64,000 nucleotides of DNA from Nectonema munidae (taxonomy: Eukaryota; Nematomorpha; Nectonematoida; Nectonematidae): the NCBI GenBank assembly GCA_030549495.1, contig JAUIRK010000903.1:434001-498000 (forward strand), given 5' to 3'. The position numbers and the translations under genes were made by a program. The notes under the pieces were generated by a model. The model made no database searches. It had not been told where the DNA came from and saw only the letters and a program-made list of their open reading frames with translations. This document shows positions 23,606 to 35,357 of the stretch, one piece after another; the first letter of the stretch is position 1, and each line of letters begins with the position of its first letter.

Positions 23606-25006
23606 CTTTATATTAGATTACATAAATATTTCAACCAATCATATAGTTTTCATGAAATAAAACTGCAATTTCAAAATTAAGTGTTTTGAACTTTTATGTA
23701 GTTACCAGCCAACAGGTATTTCTTTTTCCGTTTATTTAAAAATTTTAGTTTGGCATATGAATAGACTCCTTAGCAATAAAAAAATATTTTAGTGTATCAT
23801 CAGATTTGATCATTTTAAAATACAGTAAACATATCAGCTATTTATTCAAGTTAAAAATATTCATTCAATTGAAAAGATTAGATGTGCAATTGTAATTGAT
23901 ATATTTTATAATTTTATTTAGTAACTTACATATACTTAAATTCCAAGCTTAAGAGAGAAGGAGCAGTTGGAAGTACACCAAAAAATATTACAATATTGTA
24001 ATTATCGTATATATATATATTCAGAAAAGCCTACTCAAAGATGTTGAGTTAGGAAAATTAGGAGATTTTTAATTAACGCTATCATTCTGGATATACCTAT
24101 TTTTCTTGAAATTCGAGTTAATTATTTTTTGTGTTTGATTATAAACTAAAAATTTTATTTTGAAAGTTCATAAAATGCATTGAAATCACAATAATAATAA
24201 ATGGAAAGAATGATGAAAAGTCTTTGAAAAGAAAATCACTCTACTCGAAGAAACTTAAGAGTCCACGCGAATGTTCAAAAGTTTTTATCTTCTGGACTCA
24301 ATGCATTGATTACAGCATTTCTTGCTAAAGTGTGCAAGCTGGAATCTAAAGCAAAAAGGTTTTAATTCTTTCTTATTCAATTATTTCCATAAAAAAGAAA
24401 ATATTAAGTGAGAAGTTTATAGTCTGTAAAGTAAAATGTTTGATGAAATGGTTCATAAAAACATGAAAAAATGAAGATATAATCTGACGTGGTATTGAAT
24501 TCAAGGTTAGCAGAAAAATGTTTGCAGAATCAATGAAATATACCAATGCATTAAAAAAATAATATATATTAATTTAAAAATATTATGAACTAAAAGCATT
24601 TTTCTAGATCAGAAGTCGAAAATTTTTTCAAATTTTGGTTAGTTTTGAGAATTTATACTTGCTAATTCATTTTATTACCTATATTACTAACAATAAACTA
24701 ACGTGAAATAATACATTGCATACGATACACTATATAAGTTAATAATATGATTAAAGGCTAACGCAAGACGTTAAAAGAGCATGCGAATCTAACAGATACC
24801 AAACCAGTGCCAAATTAAGAGAGAAGGTGCATACTCTCAATTTTTAAGCTGTAAAATTTTTTATTAAAATTCCTAAATTTGATTGAACATTTAGCAAATT
24901 TTTATTATTGATTTAAAAGAATTGTGTTTTTATTGTTCATTATTTTTTTAATTTTCTTGTTATTTCCTAGATTTTACAAAAGGCCATCCATATATATTAT
25001 TATACC
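23606..25006. other. AT-rich DNA, no gene seen
   Basis: No credible coding region, RNA gene or element boundary is seen. A short (AT)n run lies near 24010. Confidence 0.4.
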
Positions 25007-25402
25007 TCATTGAGAGCTGTCTAAAAACTTACAATTTAAAGTCTTCTTCCATTGAGCATTCTTCATTATGAATTTTTCTGCCACATATTTGATGGATACT
25101 TTTTCCGCAGGAGTGGACCCAGCTAAAATAAAAACTCGTGTCGATTCGCTTATCCTAAATTTCTTTTCCATCGTTTGAGCAATCTGATTTTCATTTTTTT
25201 CAAATCGTACTTGAAGTGTTTTGTTGGCGTGCTCACTACTGAGTAGAATAAAGACATACATATAAGGCATGTCCTCCAGCATAAATGACATATTTAGGGT
25301 TATATCTTTACCATTAGTGTTGCTTCGCATAATCATCTCGTTTGTGGGAGGAGACGCTTTTTCTAAATGTGTACGCATGTTAAATCTAATTAATAAACTC
25401 AA
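25007..25402 (-). CDS. Unrecognised 131-codon reading frame
   Basis: I do not recognise this protein. The frame is markedly less AT-biased than its flanks and uses a balanced residue set (Glu, Thr, Ser, Met, Gly), unlike compositional open frames nearby. It is basic and soluble-looking, with no signal peptide or long hydrophobic segment. A middle block, YVFILLSSEHANKTLQVRF, alternates hydrophobic residues like a beta strand, followed by a charged helix-like EKNENQIAQTMEKKF and then STRVFILAGSTPAEKVSIKY. A second Met at residue 9 (MRTHLEKAS) is an equally good start. No introns, relatives or neighbours are visible; it could be a small gene, one exon of a larger gene, or a transposon-derived frame. 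Confidence 0.45.
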   Translation of the reverse strand: MSLLIRFNMRTHLEKASPPTNEMIMRSNTNGKDITLNMSFMLEDMPYMYVFILLSSEHANKTLQVRFEKNENQIAQTMEKKFRISESTRVFILAGSTPAEKVSIKYVAEKFIMKNAQWKKTLNCKFLDSSQ

Positions 25403-28400
25403 GATTTATTATTAGAACAAGACTTAAAACATAAGATTATTATCTCTATTTATGGATTCTTTAAGAAGAAAAATTATATGGCTTGTATACAACGTATCTT
25501 TTAGTGAGGTAATTTATCATGTTTATCCTTTAACAAGTAAATTTTGAGCAAATTTTAGTCCAAGTTATACATAAGATACAAAAAGCGTTTGTCAATAAAA
25601 CGGAATAAAAATCTCTAGAAAATATTTTAGCTTTTAAAAAAACATGATATAACTACACAAGACATTGCATTATAATAGTTTAAAACAAATGTAAATATAT
25701 TATGATTTGTTAAAAGTTTTGCAGGTTGGATTAGCCTGTGAATTACGGCTCCGTTATTATGGCTTCGTTTTCACCGTTCAATTATTATCATTTACTTTTC
25801 ACTGAATACTAACCATAGCATGTTTATGGAGGTTCATCAAGTTTGCATACATTGTTACTCGCGCCCGTGAACAGAGAGGGCAAAGGAGGCATATGTTCCT
25901 CGTCAGATCAGAGAACACATTTAAATCACAACCAAAAATTAACTCTAATATTTTCTTCTACATGTTAGTTATTCTTAGGAGTTTCTTATGTCTTCTATCA
26001 TCACAGTAGTCGAGATTCTCTTACTTTCATTTAAATCGACAATGTCTTCTAGTTTTACTATCAATAAAATTTCACATATGCTTTTTATATCATTAATATC
26101 TGTTTCTAAAAAGTAAGATCTTCAATAGAGACAGAAAAATGGACATCTTCCACTCTTGTGAATATATAGTATTGCTTTTCCATTCATTATAAGAAGGTAG
26201 TGGAATATTATATTGAAATATATCTAAAAAAGAATAGATTCCTTTCATTTGTTTACATAATAATTTATTAGTTGAAAAATAAAGAAGCTTTTTTCAATGG
26301 TATAATTTTTTTGTGTCTTGCTTCCTTGATCAGAAATTTCTGTTCGCCTTTATTTTTACTTATAGTTGAATTGCTATATGTTCAAAAAATTTCAAGGTTG
26401 AGCACGTGGATATAACTTAGTGTTAGAGTCATAAAAGTCTAAAATTAAAAAAAAATAGTGCAAAGTGTTAGAATGTTTATCTGAAACTTTGCTTTAACAT
26501 TTAAAGCCTTTTAAACAATTGAAATAACAGTTACTAGTGCACCTAACTTTTTGATTAACTTATGGAGCTAGTACAATTTTGTCAGGTAAGATATCTCAGT
26601 TCAGTATTTACAAAGTTTCGTTCTCATTCAAATAAATAAGATGGCAATGAAATTGATAGACATTTTTCTTTTTCTATTGCTCTCAAGTACCTACCGCAAC
26701 ATCAAGTCTTCCTAACTTGGAAGTAAGGTTGTGAGCATTGGCAAATATTCTTTCGAGAAATTTTCATGATGGGAAGACGCTACCTAAATGGAAGTCAATC
26801 ATAATGATCGACTTCTTTTGGAAGCTCAACGCAACACTCGAAAGCAAAAAAAGCCAGATTACCCAGAAAAATTAATCTTCAATTTTAGTTACATATTAAC
26901 TAACTTTTATAAGTTTGTAAAAAGGTAGTTTTACACGCTTTCTATTGCTTTAAAAAAAGATATTCCATTCACCGCAAGCTATATAGTATAACACAATGGC
27001 ATTGTAGAAATGCAAGTACATATGCCAGTGTTTTTATCAATTATTATTTATTGCAACCCAAATTTTATCGCTGTAGATAGCATAAATCTTTTATCTACAC
27101 GAAATTGCCGGTGGTGAATGAAAAACTAACAATCTTTCCTTTCAAGCTTATAACTTCAATTTATGCATGTGATGACAGCGTTTGTTTAAAAATTTTAAAT
27201 ATATCGAATTTGAATTTATTTATATAAATAAGTGGGGAAACTTCTAAACTTGTTGAAGAAAAAAAGAGCGAGAGTTAGATAGAGAAGGTTTTAATTGGAA
27301 CAAAAAAATTGAGCAGTTTTAAAGTTAACGAAAAGATTAAATTGAGATAGCATATTCATTCATATGGCGGCCCACATATTTACTGTCTACACACAAATTT
27401 TCGTTGTTTGTTTATCACGCACGGTATCTGTTGGTATCTGTGGTTCACTCACTGTTGTAAATGCATATGTGATTGAGGAAAACGGTGTAAAAATTCAAAT
27501 TACACAAATCGAAAATGGTAGATAAACTTTTATTTAAATTTGCTAACCTGTGTAAATAGAAGCATTTGTGATTTCGTTTATCACCAATGTATCAGCTATT
27601 ATTAGTTCTTCATTTTGAGCTGATTCGATCATTTTAAGTAGGCATTATAGCAAAGCAATCAAAGATTTGTAAAGAAAATTTAATTTAATTATTTATTATA
27701 TATATAATTTTTGGCCTAAGGCAAATAAAGCATGACTTTTATTAAAAATTACATACTTTAAATTTGTTTGTAAGCTTTAGTTATTCTTAGGATATTATTT
27801 TTATATTTGGAAGTAAATAAAGTCTTTATGTTGAAATTTTGAAAAGATAATAGAAAAATAAACTTCGAACTATGTACTTATAAAATAAAAATATCAGAAG
27901 TGTTTTTCTATTAACGAATGAGCTTTGGTATAAAAAAAAATTGAAATAATTATTATTTTGTAGACAAATTAATTTCAAGCGTACTTGGTTTTTTATTATA
28001 AATAACAAATTTATGAGTATATAAGGCAAAATAGTTATTTTATAATTATTTTCCCATTAAAATTTTGTTTAAATTTCAATTTTTTAAAAATACTATATTT
28101 TTTTAAATGTCAACTTTTGAAAATGAATGTATAGAACATTTATAAAATATTTCTTACCAAATTTTGAAAAATACATCATAAATTTTGAGTTCTTTTTTTT
28201 GAAAATTAGAAAAAAAATAAAAAACTTTCTATTGATATCTTGGCATATAATGGCAACGCTAATTTTGCGCGGACCCAGAGTCTCTATTTTAATAACTTCA
28301 TTTGAAAAGGGAAAACTACGAATGATAGAAGAGCAATTAAAGATGAATTCCATTGCATTAATCTCTTCAATCTCAGTGAACAGAATAACTTCTCTATATT

Positions 28401-28541
28401 CACCTTCCAGCCAACATGTTCCTAAATATTGTAAACAAAATTATTATCTCAAGCATTGAAGATACTTGAAAGGAAATTTACTATTAATTGTCTATTAAAT
28501 TCAAAGTCAGCCCCGATTAGTTTCAAAACTTATCTGTGAGC
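25403..28541. other. AT-rich DNA, no confident gene
   Basis: Slightly GC-richer patches occur at about 25730-25920, 26660-26850 and 27360-27500 (the last contains ATGGCGGCCCACA), but none forms a convincing exon. Overlapping frames at 28093-28459 on both strands are short and low in complexity at their ends. Confidence 0.35.
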
Positions 28542-28840
28542 CAGGGGCGCACATTCTCAAAATTATTGTGGGGGGGGGGGCGAAATTTTTTGTTGCCATT
28601 TTCAAAATTAGTGGTCTGGAAATACTATGGGAGACCAAATATTCAAGCAATCCTTTAAAATAGAGTGTATTCAGCGCATACCTAAAGTCCTAAATTTATA
28701 AGACTACTTTATACTTTTTTACAAAATTGGTGAATTTAAATACTATACTTCCAGCGAAAATATTTTAATTAAATTTGCATATGGAATATAAACTAGTTTA
28801 AAAAAATCCAAAATTGTTGGGGGGGGGGGTGGAATAGGCT
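28542..28840. mobile_element. Possible hAT-like element with G-runs
   Basis: The left end CAGGGGCGCACATTCTC is followed 20 bases later by a run of at least ten Gs and CGAAATTTTTTG. A second G-run (28820-28830, GGGTGGAATAGG) may be an inner part. CAGGGGCG plus a G-run is a common hAT MITE start. The right end was not found. Confidence 0.3.
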
Positions 28841-29305
28841 TTTCATTTGAAAATGAAGTAGTCTATCAGGCACATTACAGGAATTGATGAAATGATATTT
28901 GATTCGTAGAGAAAACAACTGAAAACAAATAACTGAAGGTTGGATAGTTTTATATGAGTGAATGTAGTCTTTTTATAGAGTGAATGTAGTGATATTTATA
29001 TGAAAAAATGTGATTGATTCAGGGGCAAGGGTATAAAATAAAGTTATACTTGTGCAAACAAAAATAAAACAATAAATTAAGATTGCATTATTTTATTTTT
29101 CTCAGCATCGTTCAAAAATAGTTTAAAAGCTAAATTGGTGCAAGCTACAAAAATCTACAAAAAGTAAAATAACTTTTAACATTTTTCAATGATTTGCCTT
29201 TTATAATAACTTAAAATAAGTCTATCAGAAAAAGTTATAGAGCTTCAACAAAAACTAAAAATGTTTACAGCATAACAAGTTTTTTGAAAACTAATTTCAC
29301 GTATC
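28841..29305. other. AT-rich DNA, no gene seen
   Basis: It holds two local repeats of GAGTGAATGTAGT (about 28957 and 28979) and nothing else notable. Confidence 0.4.
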
Positions 29306-29313
29306 CCCTACAG

Positions 29314-29527
29314 CAGCGTTTTTCAAACTGTGGATCCCGACCCTTCAGTTGGTCGGGTGAAAAATAAAATGGGTCGTGACAAAAAAGAAAGGTCATATAA
29401 ATAATCGATGCTGAATAAATGCACCTAGTGATCAGAGTTTTTCTTATTACACTTTAAGTATTATAGGTCGCGATGCAAATGGTGGTTCTTGCTATGGGTC
29501 GCAGTAAAAAAAGTTTAAAAAAGCCTG
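29314..29527. mobile_element. hAT MITE, 214 bp
   Basis: The ends CAGCGTTTTTCAAACT and AGTTTAAAAAAGCCTG are imperfect inverses, and the CAGNG...TTCAAACTGTGG start with GACCC just inside is widespread among animal hAT MITEs. The flanking 8-mers are CCCTACAG (29306-29313) and CCCTATAG (29528-29535), differing at one base. It is noncoding, with GGGTCG/CGACCC-like inner inverted repeats. Confidence 0.9.
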
Positions 29528-29544
29528 CCCTATAGCATACTCTA

Positions 29545-29690
29545 TGGGTGGCATGATAGGTTGGTTGAGATGATGAACTAAGCACGGAAGTCTCTGGATT
29601 CGATTCCTCATCGATACGAATTTGTTCATAGTTTGACATAAGTGGTACATCAGTCCATTGAAAATGAAAATACACCCACTGTACCTTACC
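29545..29690 (+). mobile_element. tRNA-derived SINE, family A, copy 1
   Basis: A polymerase III B-box-like GATTCGATTCC (29597-29607) lies about 50 bases into the element, with a weak A-box region (GGTTGGTTGAGATGATG) upstream. The downstream body, GTTCATAGTTTGACATAAG...GAAAATACACCCACTGTACC, is shared with copy 2 at 36921-37064. Matching head, B box and tail at two loci supports a dispersed SINE. It lies immediately beside a hAT MITE. Confidence 0.7.
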
Positions 29691-30511
29691 TTTTACTCAA
29701 AATTGAAAAATTTGCTACAGCATAAGAGAGAAAGGAGACAAAATAAACTAATAAAGCAATTTTCACTATTTTAAAATGGAACCGTCTGTTCTCAGAATAA
29801 TTTCAAAATAATAGGAGGCATAAAGAATGAGAGTTTATTTGATATTTTCAAGTTTTTTTAAGCTGCAAAAGCCAACGTTTAAGTAGCTAACCCTTATAGG
29901 GCGATTTGGTAGCACTTCTATTTTTTACATATTGTAAAGAATCATAGTACCCAAAAATGGTAATTTAATCACTTTTTATAAAATTATTTAAGTCTAAGAA
30001 CACAAAATCATTAAAAAATTATTTAAACTAACATAAATCATAGTATATGAGAAAAGAAAATCAGTGCGTTTTTTTGAATTTCTGTCCACAAATAAAATTC
30101 TGACAGCTGTTATAAATAGATTAAGTACATTTTTAGCAACTGAAACCGTTTGTTTCGATATTATATTTTTATAATAATCGATAAATTTTCTTAAAAAAAA
30201 AGATTTAATTAATTATGTAGTGTTACTTACAAAATTTAACAATCGAACATTATAAAAAATATCTCTATTCAAATAATAAGCAAATGGAGTATTTTTGCTT
30301 TTAAACTGAATAGCTAGTCAAAATATACATTCCCAAATAGCTATTGAAAAAAAATTCTTGACTGGAAAAAATTAAAGTTTTCAAATGTAACAAACATCAA
30401 GATTAAGTGACCTTTGTTGAAAAAAAATTCTTAGCGCGAGTCTAACAATATTCATTGATATAAAATTGTAACGATTGAAAACTATTTTAATTTAATTCTA
30501 AATGCAAATTA
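29691..30511. other. AT-rich DNA, no gene seen
   Basis: Long A/T runs only. Confidence 0.4.
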
Positions 30512-30519
30512 CACAGAAG

Positions 30520-30721
30520 CAGTGGCGTAGCCAGAAAAAAGTTGTTAGGGGGAGGGGGCACAATTTAAAAACAAAAAACTTGAGCAACATTATTTATACT
30601 TTCTTGATCCTTTCATTAGAGAAATTTTCGAAAACTGATATCGCATAAAATGCATGGGGGCACCATGAGGTACATAGGAGAGTGGGTACGGCTCCTCATG
30701 CCCAGCCTAGCTACGTCACTG
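30520..30721. mobile_element. hAT MITE, 202 bp
   Basis: The ends CAGTGGCGTAGCCAG and CTAGCTACGTCACTG are inverses with two mismatches. The flanking 8-mers CACAGAAG (30512-30519) and GACAGAAG (30722-30729) match at 7 of 8. A G-run (GGGGGAGGGGGC) sits just inside the left end. It is noncoding and lies 31 bases upstream of family L copy 3. Confidence 0.92.
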
Positions 30722-30879
30722 GACAGAAGAGAGCTGAATGAGATAGGAGAGCTTAACCTTATTAGTGCTGGGCAAAATTTGTCCACTCAAGTGCTGGAGG
30801 GGGGGGGGGCGTAAAGTGCCCCCCCCCCGGATTTTTCTCAGATATTAATAAGTTTTTATAAATATTTTTAATGTTACAT

Positions 30880-32165
30880 ATATATTTCAACTATGCTAAA
30901 TTCAGTGGTGATGTCCATTTTTTCAAAATCAATCAAACCTGTCAAAAAATTGATTTATATTTGACAGCTCATCTCAAAAAGGAACTTTTTATTTAAATAA
31001 TTATATAAAGTTTTTTACAAATGTATACCCATTTTCAAATATGCTGAATTCAGTGGTGATATTCATTTTTTAAGAAAATCAATCAAACCTGTCAAAAAAT
31101 TGATCTAAATGTGACAACTCATCTCAAAAAGGAACTTTTTATCTAAATAAGTATATAAAGTTTTTACACATGTATACCCATTTTCAAATATGCTGAATTC
31201 AGTGGTGATATTCATTTTTTATGAAAATCAATCAAACCTGTCAAAAAATTGATCTAAATTTGACAGCTCATCTCAAAAAGGAACTTTTTATCTAAATAAT
31301 TATATAAACTTTTTTACACATGTATACCCATTTTCAAATATGCTGAATTCAGTGGTGATATTAATTTTTTATGAAAATCAATCAAACCTGTCAAAAATCG
31401 ATCTAAATGTGACAGCTCATCTCAAAAAGAAGCTCTTTATCTAAATAATTATATAATGTTTTTTACAAATATATACCCATTTTCAAGCCTGCTGAATTCA
31501 GTGGTGATATTCATTTTTTATGAAAATCATTCAAAACTGTCAAAAAAGTGATTTACATATGACAGCTCATCTCAAAAAAGAAACTTTTTATCTAAATAAT
31601 TATATAATGTTTTTTACACATATACACCCATTTTCAAGGATGGTGAATTCAGGGGTGATATTCATTTTTTTTTATTAAAATTAATTAAAGTTATCAAAGC
31701 ATTGATTTATATATGACAGCTCATCTTAAAAAGAAACTTTTTATCTAAGTATAAATATAAAGTTTTTTACACATATATACCCATTTTTAAGCATGCGTAA
31801 TTCAGTGGTGATATTCATTTTTTATGAAAATCAATCAAAACTGTCAAAAAATTGATTTATACCAAAAAGAAAGGATCAGGCACGGTTTTTTGAATTAGAG
31901 AATTACGTTTAATAGAAAGTATAGGGAGATGATAAAGTTTACCGTGTATGGCATTTTACACACATATACCCATTTTCAAGTAGGATGTGTTTACTGGTTA
32001 TATTCCTTTTTTTTTTATAAATATTAGTCAAACCTGACAAAATAATTTAAATATGATAGCCCATGTTAAAATTAAAGTTTTTTATACATTTCAAGTATGC
32101 AGAATTTAATGGTGATGTTCATTTTTTATGAAATCAATAAAACCTGTCAAAAATCGATTAAACCT
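30880..32165 (+). repeat. 5' tandem array of family L, about 150-bp monomer
   Basis: About nine units. The landmark AATCAAACCTGTCAAAA recurs near 30930, 31081, 31230, 31380, 31529, 31681 and 31832, giving spacings of 149-152, then with irregular spacing at 32025 and 32136. Each unit carries AATATGCTGAATTCAGTGG and GACAGCTCATCTCAAAAAG. The same unit occurs once or twice in copies 1, 2 and 5, so copy 3 is expanded. Confidence 0.92.
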
Positions 32166-33269
32166 GTAAATCAATTTCAAATATATAAAAAATAACTTCT
32201 ACTTGCAGTATTTCTCTTGTAATTATTTTCTTAATTTATTTAATAAACCAACCTTAGGTGTTTAATTCACTTAAAATATTTCATTCTACAGTAACTTATG
32301 TAACTCGATAGGACCTCCATCATTTTGGCTACAAATTCTTTATCGGCTCGTAGTCTCTATGTCATATTATAATTTACAGTATGTAATTTTGCTATTCATT
32401 CCATGATGATCCTTTCTTGGTAGATCTTTTTTCATTAGAAATTTATATTCTTAAATGTGTGTTCGAAAAATTTTTTATAATGAAAAAATTAGTTTTTTCC
32501 TCTCTCAAAGCATTCTGATTAGATCTTGGACTTTTTTTTTATCAGTATCGTGTATTTTATTATCAGGCCTGAATATTTCTCAACCAATCTCATTTCAAAG
32601 GTTTTTTTCTGATGAATCATTCGTGATGTTCATTATTCAATTACAAAACGTTGTCCACGTTCTTCATCTAAAAAATTATTTCTTTGACGCAAAAGGAAAA
32701 AGATGGACAAATTCAATTTAAATTAAAAATATCTTGATAGTGACTAAATTCTCACATATTGGCACCTGTACCATTTTTGATAAATCTGACCTATTCTAAA
32801 TTTTCAGATTTCTTACCCATCTTAGCTAAATGTTAATTGTAATCCTAGATGATAAGCTATAGATTTAAATATTTTTCATTTGTAAAAGAAGAACTTCTTT
32901 TTCACAGTCAAAATCTTTTTTGAAGCATCTAATATTATATAATTAAAACACTTCCTAGTTCATTAGAACATGGTAGATCTTCCATTTAGTCAAGAAACAT
33001 ATTTTTTTAAATTATTTGTTTTGATCACATGTTCTTTTTTCAATTAGTTTTCAACTTGGTTCCTTCTCTCATACAAATTTTCAAAAGATTTTATAATACG
33101 TTTTGTTTTTTTTAATAAATATTTCATACTCAAGATGATTGTAGAAAGTATTATAAGCCAAAATATACAAAAAAAAAGTATATTTTTACTATATACCTAA
33201 TATGCAGCCATTTTTTGAAAATTTTTTACAGAACTGATTTTCAAGCATACATTACTAATTCAATTGCCA

Positions 33270-34700
33270 CTTCGAGATATTTTTAACCGTATTATCCAAA
33301 ATCCAGTACAGAAAAAATAAGCATAGTCGATTTGTTATAAAACAGATATTTTATTTTTTTGAAAATATTTTTCAGTATCTAGAAGTAAACCACAAATCTG
33401 ATTGAAGCTTTTAGATATTTTAAAACCATAAATGCCACACCTGAGTCCAAAAATGAAACCATTATCTTCCATTTGGCATAAAAACAGATATTTTATTTAA
33501 ATTTCAAAAATATTTCTGTAGTCATTAGACGTAAATCGTACATTTGATTGACACTTTCAGACATTTAAAACCTCTAAATGCAAAAAATGATTTCAGAAAT
33601 AAAAATGATCATGGTCGAATTGGTATAAAAACATATATTTCATGTAAAATTAGAGAGAATATTTTGGGATATAGTTTTCAGACATAAACCGCAAATTTGA
33701 TTGACACTAGCAGTAAAACCTCTAAATGCGAAAACTTTGTTCAGAAATGAAATCATCATGATATATTTGCTATATAAACATATATTTCATGTAAAAATTG
33801 AATCAATATTTTTAGAAACAAATTTTAGAACTAAACGCAAATTTGATTTATACTTATAGGTATTTTCAAATTCAAACTGCAAAAATTGAGTCCATAAATG
33901 AAACTAGCAAGGTTGATTTGGTATAAAAACATATATTTAATTGTAAAATTTCAATGAATGTTTTTGGAGACAATTTTTAGAAGTAAACCGCAAATTTGAT
34001 TAACACGTCTAGGTGTTTTCACATCCTAAATGTAAAAAATGAGTTCAGAAACGAAAACAGCATGATTGATTTGGTATAAAAACATATATTTCATGTAAGA
34101 TTGAGAAAATATTTTTGGAGATAGCTTTTAGAAGTAAACCGCAAATTTGATTGACATTGACAGGTATTTTAAAACCTCTAAATGTGAAAAATGAGTTCCG
34201 AAATGAAAACAGCATGGTTGATTTGGTATAAAAACATATATTTCATTGTAAAATTTGAATGAATGTTTTTGGAGACAATTTTTAGAAGTAAACCGCAAAT
34301 TTGATTAACACTTATAGGTATTTTCACATCCTAAACGTAAAAAATGAGTCCAGAAATGAAACCAGCATGGCTGGTTTAGTATAACACATATATTTTATGT
34401 AAAATGTGAAGGCATGTTTTTGGAGACAATTTTAAGAAGTAAACCGCAAATTTGATTAACACTTATAGGTATTTTCAAATCCTAAATTTAATAAATGAGT
34501 CCAGAAATGCAAACAACATGATCGATTTGGTATAAAACATATATTTTATGTAAAATGTTAAGGAATGTTTTTGGAGACAATTTTCAGAAGTAAACCGCAA
34601 ATTTGATTAACACTTATAGGTATTTTCAAATCCTAAATGTAAAAAATTAGTCCAGAAATGAAAACAGCATGACCGATTTAGCATAAAAACATATATTTTA
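33270..34700 (+). repeat. 3' tandem array of family L, about 150-bp monomer
   Basis: Nine or ten units. The landmark AAGTAAACCGCAAATTTGAT recurs near 33387, 33533, 33687, 33832, 33986, 34136, 34290, 34440 and 34590, with spacings of 145-154. Units also share GATTTGGTATAAAAACATAT and AAATGAGTCCAGAAATGAA. The sequence is unrelated by eye to the 5' monomer. Copy 1 has about three units and copy 2 about five. Confidence 0.92.
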
Positions 34701-34972
34701 TGTAAAATTTGAAGGTATATTTTATTTGATATATTTTTGATCAATCAAAATTTTGATTGACATTTCCTAAAAAGTAGCCATTATTATTGAAAAAAATAAA
34801 TATTTAAAGTGTTATGCGTTCCAAACTGTATATAATTATAAATTTTCAGGGTATTGTATAATATAGATCCTAAGTTATAAGGTTAAGTACAGATAATGTT
34901 AAAATTTTGCTGAAAAATATTAATTTTTTATTTTGATTGACAGTTTTGGACATGAAAGAGTCATTCAACTAA

Positions 34973-35155
34973 CAGAGGAGACAGAAAGAGAAATAGAATC
35001 ACTGTGACAGTAGATGAGAAAATCAACATGTGTTTGTTCAGAAATACTACAACAAGGAGGAGACACTGTGATAAACATTGCTTACTTATTGTGTGCATAT
35101 TGAAACAATATTATTATATAGCTCTCACTCATCGTCTGTAAAATACGGTCAGACT
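34973..35155. other. Short spacer
   Basis: Starting with ACAGAGGAGACAGAAAGAG, it is unrelated to the family L consensus and marks where copy 3 is cut off. No feature is recognised. Confidence 0.4.
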
Positions 35156-35321
35156 AAACACCCCAAAAAACGGCAAACAATTTTAAAGCATTATAAAAAA
35201 AGTTTAAGGAGTTTTTAGGAACTTTTTTCTAGTGCTTTAGAAATATTTGTCGTTTTTTGCAATTTTTTGAGATCGATTTTTTCGGTATTTTGTAATGTTT
35301 TGGGATGCTTGGGGTGTTTTG
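35156..35321. mobile_element. Possible small MITE with inverted ends
   Basis: TAAACACCCCAAAAAACGGC on the left and GATGCTTGGGGTGTTTTG on the right are imperfect inverses about 165 bases apart. The inner part, with repeated GTCGTTTTTTGCAATTTTTTG and ACGGCAAACAATTTT, extends the symmetry. No target duplication could be fixed. Confidence 0.4.
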
Positions 35322-35357
35322 AACAAAGCATTGCAATTATTCCTATACTATATAGTA

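Larger units (their letters stand above)
30757..34972 (+). mobile_element. Family L large TTAA repeat, copy 3 (longest)
   Basis: It is preceded by TTAA (30753-30756) and starts CCTTATTAGTGCTGGG, the inverse of the 3' ends at 4968 and 48617. Order: terminal motif; CAAAATTTGTCC; a hairpin of a long G-run, CGTAAAGTG and a long C-run; the 5' array (about 30880-32165); a unique middle (32165-33240); the 3' array (33270-34700); and the subterminal TTTTGATTGACAGTTTTGG. It breaks off at about 34972, before the 3' terminus. No frame has coding character. TTAA flanks and CC(C/T)T ends point to mobilisation by a piggyBac-type transposase; that is inference. Confidence 0.85.

Noticed and set aside
27360-27500. 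Candidate first exon beginning ATGGCGGCCCACA
   Set aside because: The frame is short, with only a weak donor (GGTATCTG) and no continuing exon.
28093-28459. Overlapping 86- and 110-codon frames on opposite strands
   Set aside because: Both are partly low-complexity and neither resembles a known family; the balanced middle (about 28250-28400) is too short to call.
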